Assembly (NCBI GenBank): GCA_007280285.1
Contig: QYQA01000079.1
Location: 1 to 51,596, forward strand
Length of the DNA: 51,596 nt
Source of the DNA: Methylococcus sp.
Lineage (GTDB): Bacteria; Pseudomonadota; Gammaproteobacteria; Methylococcales; Methylococcaceae
Direction of reading: 5' to 3'
In this document: positions 17,323-27,993 of the stretch, one piece after another
Layout of the letters: every line of letters starts with the position of its first letter
Position numbering within the stretch: the first letter of the stretch is position 1
Notes under the pieces: model-generated
Databases searched by the model: none
Seen by the model: only the letters and a program-made list of their open reading frames with translations
What the model was told of the DNA's origin: nothing
Made by a program: the position numbers and the translations under genes

Positions 17323-18028
17323 GGACGCTTCATCCCAAGAACATAAAGTAACGCCAGCCATCCGCGCGACCGATCTCTTGAAAGAAGTCGAGACCGCCAG
17401 CGGAAGCCTTCGTATATTGACAGCAGTTAACCTCTTGATCAAACCTGCTGAAACGGTGGCCATCACCGGGACATCAGGCTCTGGAAAATCGACCCTCCTT
17501 GGCATCCTCGCTGGCCTTGATCAGCCATCATCGGGCGAGGTGTTCCTCAAAGGCCATGACCTGACCCGACTCGATGAAGATCAAAGGGCCCTGGTTCGGG
17601 CGCAGCATGTGGGCTTTGTCTTCCAATCCTTTCAGCTGATTCATCATCTTTCAGCCCTCGAAAATGTGATGCTACCGCTCGAACTCCGTGGTGATAAGAC
17701 GGCGGCAGCACGGGCCACAGCACTCCTTGGAAAAGTGGGCCTCCAAAACCGGCTGCACCATACGCCAAGACAACTTTCAGGCGGCGAACAACAACGGGTC
17801 GCCTTAGCGAGGGCCTTTGTAGGCGACCCTGACATCCTCTTCGCTGATGAACCCACGGGAAATCTCGACCGGGAGACCGGCGCGAGCGTCATCAACCTTC
17901 TCATGTTGCTCAATCTTGAACACCAAACGACCCTCATCCTCGTGACGCATGACCCATCACTCGCCGGTGTCTGCCAGCGCGTGATCGCGATCGAGAGTGG
18001 CCGTGTGATTCAAGATCAACGCCTATGA
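17321..18028 (+). CDS. ybbA: ABC transporter ATP-binding protein YbbA
   Basis: A 235-residue ATPase of the LolD/MacB-type MacB-FtsX subfamily. It has Walker A GTSGSGKST, Q-loop VFQSFQLIHHLSALENVMLP, signature LSGGEQQRVALARAF, Walker B DILFADEPTGNLD and switch histidine VTHDPS. It partners the large permease encoded next, whose ATG overlaps its stop codon by four bases. The start was set at the ATG overlapping the tesA start. A GTG 42 bases upstream (17279) is also in frame but would lie inside tesA. In E. coli the YbbA-YbbP exporter sits beside tesA in the same divergent arrangement; its substrate is uncertain. Confidence 0.92.
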   Translation: MDASSQEHKVTPAIRATDLLKEVETASGSLRILTAVNLLIKPAETVAITGTSGSGKSTLLGILAGLDQPSSGEVFLKGHDLTRLDEDQRALVRAQHVGFVFQSFQLIHHLSALENVMLPLELRGDKTAAARATALLGKVGLQNRLHHTPRQLSGGEQQRVALARAFVGDPDILFADEPTGNLDRETGASVINLLMLLNLEHQTTLILVTHDPSLAGVCQRVIAIESGRVIQDQRL

Positions 18029-20508
18029 AAACGCTCTTTGCACTGGCGTTCAAGCTTCTCATCCGAGATGCACGCCGCGGTGAACTGCTGATTCTCGCTC
18101 TGTCTCTTTTGGTTGCGGTGAGCGCGACAACGGCCATTGACTTGCTGGCGGACCGGCTCGATCGCACCATGACCCAGGCAGCGGCAGAATTCATGGGCGG
18201 TGATCTCGCGCTGAGCGGCCATCAGCCATTGGCTCTCTCCATCCTCGAGGAGGCTTCAAGGCGAGGGCTCGAAAGCGCTGAGACCACCGAATTCTCCAGC
18301 ATGCTGGTCGAACAGGATGAACTGCTCTTGGCCGGCGTCAAGGCCATCCCCGATCACTACCCCTTACGGGGCACGTTCAAGATCAAAGAAACGCTGGACG
18401 GCTCCCCAGTGGAGACTCGCGCGATACCGGGGCCTCGAGAAGTCTGGGTAGAAGCGGCCGTCCTCAGCGCCCTCCATCTCAAGCTTGGCGACACCCTGAC
18501 GGTCGGGGAGGCGAGCTTTAGGATCCGCCGCATTCTCGCCTACGAACCTGATCGCCGAGGGGATATTTACAGTCTCTCACCCCGCATTTTGATCAACGCC
18601 AAGGATCTTGAGGCGACCCATATCGTCCAGCCCGGGAGTCACGTTCATCGCATCGCCGTATTCAATGGGACCCCAGAAGCGCTCAAGGCCTTTAAATACT
18701 GGCTCAAACCCCAGCTAGGACCAGACCAGCACCTCAACGATCTCGATGAAGATCGCCCAGAACTCGGTAAGGCGATGAGCAAGGCGCAGCAGTACCTTGG
18801 TTTGAGCAGTGTTGCCGTGGTGCTTCTCGCTGGGGTCGCCATCGCGATGAGTACGCGGCGGCACCTCAGGCGACATTACGATCTGATCGCCATCCTGAAG
18901 TGTCATGGCGCTACCTCGAGAGACATTCTGGTGCTCCAAGTCTTTGAATATCTCATGATCGGCATCGTGGTCTCCCTCCCGGCTGCTGGCCTTGGCTGGC
19001 TCCTGGAGTCGCTCTTGGTAACGCTGATGCGCCCCCTTTTACCGGGAACGCTGATGGACCCTGGTCAGGGCGCCTTCCTGTTGGGGATCGGTTCGGGTCT
19101 CTTGATTCTCTTTGGGTTTTCCCTACCGATCATCCAAAGGCTTCGCCGACTGCCCCCGTTAAGGGTCCTTCGCCGCGAGCTTGAACCCGCTGGCAGCCCC
19201 TGGCCCATCTACCTAACGGCCACCGCAACGGTGGGATGGCTGCTGTCGCGGCACAGCGACTCCTGGTGGATGGTTCTCGGGGTTTTTGTAGGCGGCGGCA
19301 TCCTCTGCCTCGTGATGGGCGGCCTCGCCTATATCGGCCTCATAGCCACCCGTCGGTTGATTCCTTCGATGCCCCTTGCGGCGCGTCTCGGGTTCCAGCA
19401 TCTGTGTCGAACCCCCCTATTGACCGTCACCCAAGTCCTGGTCTTCAGCATCACCTTGATCGCGCTTGAACTGATCTTGGTCATTCGAACAGAGCTGATC
19501 AACGACTGGCAGCAGCAGCTCCCTCTCACCGCCCCCAATCATTTCGCGCTCAATCTTTTTGATGCTGACCTTCCCGGCTTTAAAGACTTCATGACCGCTT
19601 CTGGAATGACGCCAAGTCCTCTTTATCCTGTCATCAGGGGTCGCCTGACGAAGATCAATGAGGATCCCGCTCTCGATCGAGCCCGGAAGGATCCCCGCGC
19701 TGAAGCGTCGATCAATCGAGAATTAAGCCTCACAGCCGTGGACACACTGCCCCCCGACAATCGGATTGTGGAAGGACAATGGCCGGATGACGGCCCTGAA
19801 CCGGGTGTTTCGGTCGAACAAGCGCTGGCGGGACGCCTCGGGCTTCATCTAGGGGATCAGTTAACCTTCGATATCGCCGGCGAACCCCTCACCGCCCGCG
19901 TTCGGAGTCTCAGGGCCCTTGAATGGGACCGGATGACCCCGAACTTCTACATGATCTTTAGCGGCGGTCGTCTCGATGCCTTCCCCAGAACTTGGCTGAC
20001 CAGCTTCCATCTGGATCCAACCCAGGACGAGGTCAAAAGGGCTCTAGCCAAGCGTTTTCCCGCAGTCACCCTGCTGGATGTGAGCAAACTCCTAGAGCAA
20101 CTCAACGTGATCCTTCAGCAACTCTCCAAAGCGATCGAAATCATCTTATGCCTGGCACTTCTAGCCGGAGTCGCCGTCCTTTTGGCCACCGTGAGGGCAA
20201 CGTCCGATGAAAGGATTCATGAAGACACCCTGCTGCGGGTCATCGGCGCAAGAAAGCGTCTTCTGAGGCGCGCTCAAGTGATAGAGTTCGGGGCCTTAGG
20301 TCTGATGTGCGGGCTTTTTTCAGCCTTGACGACGGAGTTGGTCGTGTTCTATCTCGCGACCTCTGTGATGGATCTCCCCTACCACTTCCATGGCGTTTTT
20401 TTCCTGGCAACCCCCTTGGGTGGCGCCCTTTTAATCGCCGCCGCGGGTTTTTTGAGCACTCGAAAAATCACCGAAGTCAGCCCGATGTCGCTGCTGAGAT
20501 CCCTTTAG
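18025..20508 (+). CDS. ybbP: ABC transporter permease YbbP (FtsX-like)
   Basis: An 827-residue permease with the YbbP architecture: an N-terminal helix (about 20-40), a large periplasmic domain, four core helices around residues 255-400 and 425-500, a second periplasmic domain, and a final FtsX domain (about 700-827). The sequences ALSLLVAVSATTAIDLLADRL, RRHYDLIAILKCHGATSRD and LLRVIGARKRLLRRAQVIEFG are typical; the last two are the coupling loops that contact the ATPase. Overlap of its ATG with the ybbA stop (ATGA) implies coupled translation. It probably acts in lipid or envelope transport, in keeping with the adjacent esterase. Confidence 0.92.
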   Translation: MKTLFALAFKLLIRDARRGELLILALSLLVAVSATTAIDLLADRLDRTMTQAAAEFMGGDLALSGHQPLALSILEEASRRGLESAETTEFSSMLVEQDELLLAGVKAIPDHYPLRGTFKIKETLDGSPVETRAIPGPREVWVEAAVLSALHLKLGDTLTVGEASFRIRRILAYEPDRRGDIYSLSPRILINAKDLEATHIVQPGSHVHRIAVFNGTPEALKAFKYWLKPQLGPDQHLNDLDEDRPELGKAMSKAQQYLGLSSVAVVLLAGVAIAMSTRRHLRRHYDLIAILKCHGATSRDILVLQVFEYLMIGIVVSLPAAGLGWLLESLLVTLMRPLLPGTLMDPGQGAFLLGIGSGLLILFGFSLPIIQRLRRLPPLRVLRRELEPAGSPWPIYLTATATVGWLLSRHSDSWWMVLGVFVGGGILCLVMGGLAYIGLIATRRLIPSMPLAARLGFQHLCRTPLLTVTQVLVFSITLIALELILVIRTELINDWQQQLPLTAPNHFALNLFDADLPGFKDFMTASGMTPSPLYPVIRGRLTKINEDPALDRARKDPRAEASINRELSLTAVDTLPPDNRIVEGQWPDDGPEPGVSVEQALAGRLGLHLGDQLTFDIAGEPLTARVRSLRALEWDRMTPNFYMIFSGGRLDAFPRTWLTSFHLDPTQDEVKRALAKRFPAVTLLDVSKLLEQLNVILQQLSKAIEIILCLALLAGVAVLLATVRATSDERIHEDTLLRVIGARKRLLRRAQVIEFGALGLMCGLFSALTTELVVFYLATSVMDLPYHFHGVFFLATPLGGALLIAAAGFLSTRKITEVSPMSLLRSL

Positions 20509-20615
20509 ACCCCTGTGGAAGGGTCAAGCGGTTGGTGACTTAAAGCATCCGATGCGCCATGATAAGTCTCCACTCTCATCGGGAACCAACCCACGTTTCC
20601 AAGGCCGATCCGATC

Positions 20616-21380
20616 ATGACGTTTCTGGTATTTGTGATGCTGGCCCTTCTCGCTGTATTCAGCCTGAGAGGCCCCCTTCGAAGGACACGCCTAGCACGGC
20701 TGACACCGACCCAGCAGTCGCTGGCTGCCCTCTTTCTGGCGCTTTTACTCATCCTGCTTTTCACCGGTCGATTGGGCTTCATGATTCCCTTATTGGCAGC
20801 GGTCCTTGCCGCCGTCGTGGCGACCCTCACTCGAATTCTTCCGGTTCTGCTTCCGATCATCACACAGTCCCTTCCCCATGCCCTTGAGCGTTGGCGCCAA
20901 GGCCGGGTTGAACCCTGGTCACGAACCCAAGCTCATGCGTCATCCAAGGGCAGCACCACCGTCGAATCCGCTTTTCTTCGCATGCATCTTGACACCACCA
21001 AAGGGACCTTGACAGGAGAAGTCATCCAAGGGGAACACGCCGGGATTTCGCTGGCTCAACTCCATATCGACGATCTTCGCGCCCTTTATGAGCGGTATCA
21101 AGAGCGCGATGAGACCTCGGCGCAATTGCTTAGGGCCTACATCGAACGGCACTTCGGACCTCAATGGGAAGACCTCTCTCAAAAGAAAAGGAACCGCCCT
21201 CAGGATCTCCTGATGACCCGGGGCGATGCGCTTGAGATCTTAGGGCTGCCGCCACAATCGGATCGTGAAGCCATCATTACGGCCCATCGCCGACTGATTC
21301 AAAAGCTTCATCCAGACCGGGGAGGCTCTGATTATCTCGCTGCTAAAATCAATCAAGCCAAAGACTTTTTACTCGGGTAG
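20616..21380 (+). CDS. Membrane-anchored J-domain (DnaJ-like) protein
   Basis: A 254-residue protein with two to three N-terminal membrane helices (about 1-17, 33-52 and 55-80), a cytoplasmic middle region, and a short J domain at the extreme C-terminus (DALEILGLPPQSD, then HRRLIQKLHPDRGGSDYLAAKI). The HPD tripeptide needed to stimulate DnaK is intact. Unlike DnaJ it lacks Gly/Phe and zinc-finger regions. Unlike DjlA it shows no obvious TerB-like domain, but the middle segment (THLDTTKGTLTGEV-like, then LRALYERY) recurs in this membrane J-protein class. The start was placed at the ATG opening the first helix. An upstream ATG at 20559 is also possible. Confidence 0.82.
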   Translation: MTFLVFVMLALLAVFSLRGPLRRTRLARLTPTQQSLAALFLALLLILLFTGRLGFMIPLLAAVLAAVVATLTRILPVLLPIITQSLPHALERWRQGRVEPWSRTQAHASSKGSTTVESAFLRMHLDTTKGTLTGEVIQGEHAGISLAQLHIDDLRALYERYQERDETSAQLLRAYIERHFGPQWEDLSQKKRNRPQDLLMTRGDALEILGLPPQSDREAIITAHRRLIQKLHPDRGGSDYLAAKINQAKDFLLG

Positions 21381-21384
21381 CTAG

Positions 21385-21822
<438 letters not shown>

Positions 21823-21953
21823 TGATTGACTTGAGCTGATTCATTTCATGCAGATAACGCGGAGCGATTCTTCTGGACATCGACATCATCTCCTCCCAAG
21901 AGGATATCGCGGGATTCGGTAAGGACCCCTTCCCCGAGCCTGAAGGGCAACAG

Positions 21954-24900
21954 ATGCCTGAAACAGCCAATAGACTGAGGGAAATCCCTTACAACTACAC
22001 CTCGCTCTCCGATCGGGAGGTAGTGATGCGCCTCCTCGGTGAGGCGGCCTGGGATATGGTTCAGGAACTGCGCAGTGAACGGATCACCGGCCGCTCGGCT
22101 CGGATGCTCTACGAGGTGCTCGGGGACATCTGGGTGATCCAGCGCAACCCCTATCTTGAAGATGACCTCATTCAAAACGCAGGCCGCCGGAAAGCCCTCT
22201 TAGACGCCCTGCGTCATCGTCTCCAACAGATGCAGGAGCGCAGAGACGCCTTGGCGGGCGAAGATGAAGCAAGAAGTCTCAAAGTCCAAAAACTGCTTGA
22301 TTGTGCCCACGAAGCCGTGAGTGCCTTTGAAGCGCGCCTTGAGCATACCCGGCACTTCAGGCGCAAGGTGCTTCATCGCTTATCGCAGCATACCCGCAAG
22401 GACAATATCTGTTTTGATGGCTACGCCCGGGTCACCCATGTGACCGATGCGACCGATTGGCGCGTGGAGTACCCCTTTGTCGTCCTTCATCCGGAGAATG
22501 AACGGGAAATCGCGCATCTGGTCAGGGACTGTATTGCCCTTGGACTCACCATCATCCCCCGCGGGGGCGGGACCGGTTATACCGGTGGCGTGGTGCCGCT
22601 CCACCCCCTCTCCGCGGTGATCAACACCGAAAAACTGCTGGATATGCGGCTGATCAAAACGCCGCCTGAGACGGAGGGCCCTCACGTACCCAAGGCCGTG
22701 CTGGTGACCGGTGCAGGGGTTGTCACCCGCCGGGCCATGGAAGCGGCGGAGCGAGTGGGCCTCGTCTTTGCCTGTGATCCCACCTCCGCCGATGCCTCCT
22801 GTATTGGAGGCAATATTGCCATGAACGCCGGCGGCAAAAAAGCCGTTCTTTGGGGCACGGCTCTCGACAATCTCCTGTCGTGGCGCATGGTCACGCCGGA
22901 TGGTAACTGGCTGGAGGTCGAACGATTACATCATAATCTTGGCAAAATCCACCTCGAAGCCATGGTGCACTTTCGACTGCGGCGCTTCGGCCCCGACGGC
23001 GAAACCCTGATCGATGAGGAAACCCTCTCGATGCCAGGGGATCTTTTTCGGAAGACCGGGCTCGGCAAGGATGTCACCGACAAGTTCCTAGGAGGACTTC
23101 CCGGCATCCAAAAGGAAGGCTGCGACGGCATGATCACGTCGGCGCGCTGGATTCTTCATGAAATGCCCCCTCAGATCCGGACGGTCTGCCTTGAATTTTA
23201 CGGGCAGGTTCGTGAAGCTGTCCCGGCCATCGTCGAAATCAGGGATTATCTCGACGCCCTCCCGAAATCGGGCGCCTCACGGGTCTTTCTCGCAGGCCTT
23301 GAGCACCTCGATGAACGCTATGTGAAAGCCGTGGGCTATGCCACCAAGGCCAAACAGCATGGGCGCCCAAAAATGGTTCTGATTGGCGATATTGTGGGTG
23401 ATGACGAGGATGCGGTTGCAAGGGCCACCAGCGAAGTGATCCGGTTCTGCAATGCTCGGGGCGGTGAGGGTTTCGTAGCCATCAGCCAAGAGACCCGTAA
23501 AACATTCTGGCTCGACCGAGCCCGGACCGCGGCCATCGCCCGTCATACCAACGCTTTTAAAATCAACGAAGACGTCGTCATCCCGCTTCCTAGGATGGGG
23601 GAGTACTGTGACGGTATCGAACGCTTCAATATCGAGCTCTCGCTCAAAAATAAGCTCCGCCTCATCGAAGCGTTTGAGGCCGCTCTTGAAGGCGAACTCC
23701 CCTTAAGAGCCTTCGAAGAAGGCATCGATCGAGACTCGATCATTGGCGAGCGTCAACAACGCGCCCTTGAGACTCTCCATCAGGTAGCGACCCGATGGCA
23801 GTGGATTGCGGATCACCTTGACGATGCGCTTGATCAGGCTGAGCCTTTGTTCGAGGAACTCGGCATTGAAAAAGGCCCGTTCACCAACCGTACCCCAAGC
23901 CCCACCCTGTTTCATCGACTGCAGGATCATTCGATCAGAATCTCTTACAAAGAGGAACTGAGAGCGCCGCTTCAAGCCATCTTCAAAGGAGATCATTTCA
24001 AGCCTCTCCTTGAGCGCTTGGATGGAATCCATAAGGATGTCCTCCGCGGCCGGGTGTTTATCGCCCTTCACATGCACGCCGGTGATGGCAATGTCCACAC
24101 CAATCTCCCAGTGAACTCCGATCATTACGACATGCTGCAAGAAGCCAATGCAACGGTCAGGCGGATCATGGCACTCGCACGCTCGCTTGGGGGCGTCATT
24201 TCAGGCGAGCATGGGATTGGAATCACCAAATATGAATTTCTCTCGGCGGAAGAGGTAGCTCCCTTTCACGCCTACAAGGAGAAAGTCGATCCCGAAGGCC
24301 ATTTCAATCGCGGCAAACTGATGCCGGGTGCAGACCTTTCAAAAGCTTACACCCCCTCATTCAGCCTGATGGGGTTTGAGTCACTGATCATGCAGCAAAG
24401 TGATATCGGGGCGATAGCCGACTCGGTCAAGGACTGTCTGCGCTGTGGCAAGTGCAAGCCCGTTTGCGCGACCCATGTGCCACGCGCCAATCTGCCTTAC
24501 TCCCCCCGCGATAAAATTCTTGCAACGTCGCTTCTCATCGAGGCTTTTCTCTACGAAGAACAGACCCGGCGCGGCGTCTCCATCACCCATTGGAAAGAAT
24601 TCGAAGACGTCGCTGATCACTGCACCGTCTGTCACAAATGCTTCAATCCCTGCCCGGTCGATATCGATTTTGGGGATGTTTCGATGAACATGCGAAATCT
24701 TCTCCGAAAGATGGGCAAACAAAGCTTCAATCCCGGAAAAGAGGCCGCCATGCTGTTCCTGAACGCCACGCGACCAGGCACGATCAAGGGCTTGCGGACA
24801 CTGATGATGGACATGGGGTACAAAGGGCAACGTCTGGCCAACATCCTGTTGAAGCCGCTGGCCAAGGCGCAAACAGCGCATCCACCGGCATCCCTCGGAC

Positions 24901-25850
24901 GACCCCCAGTCCGTGAGCAGGTCATTCACTTCATTAACAAGAAAATGCCGGGGAATCTGCCGAAGAAAACGGCAAGGGCTCTCCTTGATATCGAAGATCA
25001 TCAAGTCGTGCCCGTCATTCGGGATCCCCTGAAGACCCGCGTCGATTCAGAAGCCGTGTTCTATTTTCCAGGCTGTGGTTCGGAGCGTCTCTTTTCACAG
25101 GTGGGGCTGGCCACCCAGGCCATGTTGTTCCATATCGGCGTCCAGACGGTCCTGCCGCCGGGCTACCTTTGTTGTGGTTACCCTCAGCGGGCCGCCGGTC
25201 AAAAGGACAAGGCGGACAAAATCACCACCGACAACCGGGTGCTTTTCCATCGGGTCGCTAACACCCTCAATTATCTCGACATCAAAACGGTCGTGGTCAG
25301 TTGCGGGACCTGCCTCGATCAACTCGAAGGCTACGAGTTCGAAAAGATTTTTCCCGATTGTCGACTGATCGACATCCATGAATTTCTGCTGGAGAAAGGC
25401 GTCAAACTTGAGGGTATCAGCGGAACCCGTTATCTCTATCATGACCCCTGCCATACCCCCATGAAACAGCGGGAACCCCTGAAGACCGTCAACAGCCTGA
25501 TTCAATTGGCTGACGGCAGTTCGATTGAAAAGTCGGAACGGTGCTGCGGAGAATCAGGAACCCTCGCCATCGCTCGCCCGGATATCTCGACTCAAATAAG
25601 GTTTCGTAAGCAGGAAGAACTGATCCGCGACAACCAGGCTCTAAGATCGGATGGCTTCGATGGGCCGGTTAAGGTCCTCACCTCTTGCCCCTCCTGCCTC
25701 CAAGGTCTTAACCGATTTGAGGATGATGTCGAGGCGCTCGAGGCAGACTACATTGTCGTTGAAATAGCCCGCCATCAATTGGGGGCAACCTGGCTTGAGG
25801 ATTACGTGAAAAAGGCCAACCAGGGCGGTATCGAACGCATTCTGGTTTAG
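21954..25850 (+). CDS. FAD-linked oxidase / Fe-S fusion dehydrogenase (D-lactate/glycolate-type, DUF3683)
   Basis: A 1298-residue soluble respiratory-type dehydrogenase. In order it has an N-terminal DUF3683 domain (about 1-130), an FAD-binding PCMH domain ([16 protein letters not shown] at about 202-217), and an FAD-oxidase C domain ([15 protein letters not shown]). A two-cluster 4Fe-4S domain follows ([13 protein letters not shown] and [14 protein letters not shown]). Last come two CCG domains with [43 protein letters not shown] and SCPSCLQGL. This is GlcD, GlcF-like and CCG modules in one chain. It probably oxidises a 2-hydroxy acid and passes electrons to the quinone pool; the substrate is unknown. 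GAAGGG lies 6 bases before the ATG. Confidence 0.9.
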   Translation: MPETANRLREIPYNYTSLSDREVVMRLLGEAAWDMVQELRSERITGRSARMLYEVLGDIWVIQRNPYLEDDLIQNAGRRKALLDALRHRLQQMQERRDALAGEDEARSLKVQKLLDCAHEAVSAFEARLEHTRHFRRKVLHRLSQHTRKDNICFDGYARVTHVTDATDWRVEYPFVVLHPENEREIAHLVRDCIALGLTIIPRGGGTGYTGGVVPLHPLSAVINTEKLLDMRLIKTPPETEGPHVPKAVLVTGAGVVTRRAMEAAERVGLVFACDPTSADASCIGGNIAMNAGGKKAVLWGTALDNLLSWRMVTPDGNWLEVERLHHNLGKIHLEAMVHFRLRRFGPDGETLIDEETLSMPGDLFRKTGLGKDVTDKFLGGLPGIQKEGCDGMITSARWILHEMPPQIRTVCLEFYGQVREAVPAIVEIRDYLDALPKSGASRVFLAGLEHLDERYVKAVGYATKAKQHGRPKMVLIGDIVGDDEDAVARATSEVIRFCNARGGEGFVAISQETRKTFWLDRARTAAIARHTNAFKINEDVVIPLPRMGEYCDGIERFNIELSLKNKLRLIEAFEAALEGELPLRAFEEGIDRDSIIGERQQRALETLHQVATRWQWIADHLDDALDQAEPLFEELGIEKGPFTNRTPSPTLFHRLQDHSIRISYKEELRAPLQAIFKGDHFKPLLERLDGIHKDVLRGRVFIALHMHAGDGNVHTNLPVNSDHYDMLQEANATVRRIMALARSLGGVISGEHGIGITKYEFLSAEEVAPFHAYKEKVDPEGHFNRGKLMPGADLSKAYTPSFSLMGFESLIMQQSDIGAIADSVKDCLRCGKCKPVCATHVPRANLPYSPRDKILATSLLIEAFLYEEQTRRGVSITHWKEFEDVADHCTVCHKCFNPCPVDIDFGDVSMNMRNLLRKMGKQSFNPGKEAAMLFLNATRPGTIKGLRTLMMDMGYKGQRLANILLKPLAKAQTAHPPASLGRPPVREQVIHFINKKMPGNLPKKTARALLDIEDHQVVPVIRDPLKTRVDSEAVFYFPGCGSERLFSQVGLATQAMLFHIGVQTVLPPGYLCCGYPQRAAGQKDKADKITTDNRVLFHRVANTLNYLDIKTVVVSCGTCLDQLEGYEFEKIFPDCRLIDIHEFLLEKGVKLEGISGTRYLYHDPCHTPMKQREPLKTVNSLIQLADGSSIEKSERCCGESGTLAIARPDISTQIRFRKQEELIRDNQALRSDGFDGPVKVLTSCPSCLQGLNRFEDDVEALEADYIVVEIARHQLGATWLEDYVKKANQGGIERILV

Positions 25851-25879
25851 AACGGGGCCATGAGATCGTCGTCGCCTTC

Positions 25880-26455
25880 TCAAGCGGCGACAGCGGTGCT
25901 GTCATGTTCGCGGCAGATCTTTTCTCCATCCGCTTCCGCCAGCATTTCCTGAGTCAAACCGCACATCCTAAGACCGTTCTCTTGAACACGGTGATGACAA
26001 CAGGTCTTACAGGTACCGAAAGACTTGAGACCATTCGCCTGCTGGAGGGCCAAGAGAAGCAGCTCAAGGAGGGATCCGACTTGATCGTTCATCGCAGCAG
26101 GGAGATTCTCAAGACCCGAGGTCAATATCTGTGGCGGCACCAAATCATTCAGAACCTTTTCACCCCGGGGGGTGACTTGAAGATGCACCACCCGACGGTC
26201 TTTAAGGTCGATGGTCTTTTTCACGAAGCCATCTTGCACCAGGACCCCGAGGGTTTGTGACACCGTGCCCTTGGTCAGACCCAGATAATCAGCAACGGCC
26301 ACCGGTGTATTGCTGTAATGGTTACAGCGACTCAGATAATGGAGCGCTTCGGTCTGGACCGGCTGCAGACCGTGAATCAGCCCTGCTTTTCGAACGCTGG
26401 TCCGCACCAGATTGGAAATCCGCTCAATGTGCTCATAAAGCCTAGTGGAATTCAT
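25880..26455 (-). CDS. MarR-family regulator with Cys/His-rich C-terminal tail
   Basis: A 191-residue transcription factor. Residues about 1-140 form a MarR winged helix, with the recognition region VADYLGLTKGTVSQTLGVLVQDGFV and wing DLKDRRVVHLQVTPRGE. Unlike standard MarR proteins of about 145 residues, it carries an added C-terminal segment with CKTCCHH, then a Cys about 11 residues on (RMCGL), and a further Cys with a nearby His (ICREHD). This is a plausible metal- or Fe-S-binding or redox-sensing module. The start is the ATG giving MNSTRLYEHIERI; a 31-codon upstream extension is open but lacks similarity. It is convergent with the FAD dehydrogenase gene. Confidence 0.85.
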   Translation of the reverse strand: MNSTRLYEHIERISNLVRTSVRKAGLIHGLQPVQTEALHYLSRCNHYSNTPVAVADYLGLTKGTVSQTLGVLVQDGFVKKTIDLKDRRVVHLQVTPRGEKVLNDLVPPQILTSGLENLPAAMNDQVGSLLELLLLALQQANGLKSFGTCKTCCHHRVQENGLRMCGLTQEMLAEADGEKICREHDSTAVAA

Positions 26456-26652
26456 CGCTTTTAAAAGACATCCGGTAAGGGGAGAGACGATGGAGACACC
26501 GTCCCGCCAGGCATTCGGCTCTTGAATCCTGACCACCATCACCATCATCGCGCCGGCTAAAAAAACCTAACGACTCGGGGTCAGTCCTATTGAGCTGTGG
26601 CCTCATCCGCCCACAAAGGTTCGCAAGGCGCCCTTCATGGGTAGGAGGACCG

Positions 26653-27165
26653 TCATTTTGGGGCTTCGGCAGGGGGTTCAGCTTCACCCTTGCCGTTGGA
26701 GCCCGATATTGGAGCGGCAGCATCAGCTGGCTCTGCAACCGATCGAGTCGGGTGCGCGTTGACGCGGTGACCCTCGGTCTCCGCCCCTTCAATCGCCTTG
26801 CCCATGCACGTCATGACATGGTCGGTGATACTGGTCGCAGCCACACGGGCATTCTGCGCCGAACCAAACAGTTGCTCAAATTCCTTCAGTGACCGCTCAG
26901 CATCGGTTGAGGACTTCACATTCAGGAAGTGTTCGTAAGCCCCAAAGAACTGAGCGCGCCGAGGGTCTCCTGAAAAACCAGGCAGGCTCGCCGCAATTTC
27001 ATCGATGACGCAGTCAGCCACCTCTGCAGGATCCAGATTGTAATCCTTAAGGTCGGCATCATCCTTAAACCGTTCGATCAAAACGTCGCGGAGTCCGGTT
27101 TTTTCTTGTTTCGCGCAGGCCACAAGCGAGAGCAAAGCGGTGGCGATAAGGGTGATTTTTTTCAT
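26653..27165 (-). CDS. Putative lipoprotein, unknown function
   Basis: A 170-residue protein with a lipoprotein signal peptide (MKKITLIATALLSLVACAK). The lipobox LVAC gives Cys17 as the lipidated residue and the +2 residue is Ala, which favours sorting to the outer membrane. The mature part is a helical domain of about 100 residues with two further cysteines (VADCVIDEIA, HVMTCMGKAI) that could form a disulfide. A Pro/Ala-rich, probably disordered tail follows. I do not recognise the family. The start was placed at the MKK that opens the signal peptide, 10 codons inside the longest frame. Confidence 0.7.
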   Translation of the reverse strand: MKKITLIATALLSLVACAKQEKTGLRDVLIERFKDDADLKDYNLDPAEVADCVIDEIAASLPGFSGDPRRAQFFGAYEHFLNVKSSTDAERSLKEFEQLFGSAQNARVAATSITDHVMTCMGKAIEGAETEGHRVNAHPTRSVAEPADAAAPISGSNGKGEAEPPAEAPK

Positions 27166-27254
27166 GGAGAACTCAGCGTAGTAGGGATAAATCAATGGGT
27201 CATTATCAAAGAAGTGGCCTCACTTGGCCAGCGATCAGCGATCTTTAAATCGTC

Positions 27255-27887
27255 TTAGACGGGGCCTTTGAGAGAGGGAAAGCTTAATTTCCGTTGCCCC
27301 CGGATCAGTTCGACCACCTCGTGAGCGCGAGGAAACTCGGCCCCAAGACTGATGATAAAGGAGGAAATCTCCTCTATGGTGAGGGGAGCGGACATGACTT
27401 TAGACTCATGCACGATAATGGTAAATCCAGAGGTCGGATTCGGTGAGGTTGGAATGTAGACAACGACCATCTCACCCATCCGATTGGTGATGTAGGCAGG
27501 AACCCAGAGTCCCTCGCGGGGATATTCAATAAAGACGGCATCGGTGATCTTCTGCTCACTGTCATCATGAAACAGCTTGAGGAGTTTCTGAGAGACCCGG
27601 TAGATGACCCCTAACACCGGAATACGGTTGATGATTTTTTCAAAGAAATAAAGGATATCCGCCTTATCCTGTTTGAGAAGATAGCCGATATAGACCACCA
27701 GAGCTACGGCCACGAAAAACAAAATGACCGGCAACAGGAAGTTTTCGTAACGCCCATAGAGACCGACCAGGGTATCCTGCAGAAACCCTTCAATCCAAAG
27801 AACGATTTGAACAATAATAACGATCGGCAGGAGACCCAAGACCCCGATCAGAAAATACTCAAAAAGGCGTTGAAGCTGATTTTTCAT
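27255..27887 (-). CDS. DUF502 family membrane protein
   Basis: A 210-residue inner-membrane protein of the DUF502 family. It has two N-terminal helices (LFEYFLIGVLGLLPIVIIVQ, and LLPVILFFVAVALVVYIGYLL), followed by a soluble domain with RIPVLGVIYRVSQKLLKLF, DAVFIEYPREGLWVPAYIT, VYIPTSPNPTSGF and ISLGAEFP. These are the family's hallmark blocks. The function is unknown. The ATG at 27887 (MKNQLQRLFEY) is preferred; a GTG/ATG four codons upstream is possible. It is divergent from the glutaredoxin gene, with about 106 bases between them for both promoters. Confidence 0.85.
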   Translation of the reverse strand: MKNQLQRLFEYFLIGVLGLLPIVIIVQIVLWIEGFLQDTLVGLYGRYENFLLPVILFFVAVALVVYIGYLLKQDKADILYFFEKIINRIPVLGVIYRVSQKLLKLFHDDSEQKITDAVFIEYPREGLWVPAYITNRMGEMVVVYIPTSPNPTSGFTIIVHESKVMSAPLTIEEISSFIISLGAEFPRAHEVVELIRGQRKLSFPSLKGPV

Positions 27888-27993
27888 GCTGTAGACCACT
27901 CAGATAGAATTTTAGTTGTTGGTGACCTTGTCCTCAGGCATTGTACGCCGTTTGATGGTTTCACAACGGTCTTGAAAAGAGAGCTCAAGAAGG

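Noticed and set aside
17323-17505. 61-codon extension of TesA
   Set aside because: It runs antisense through ybbA; the signal peptide begins at the internal ATG.
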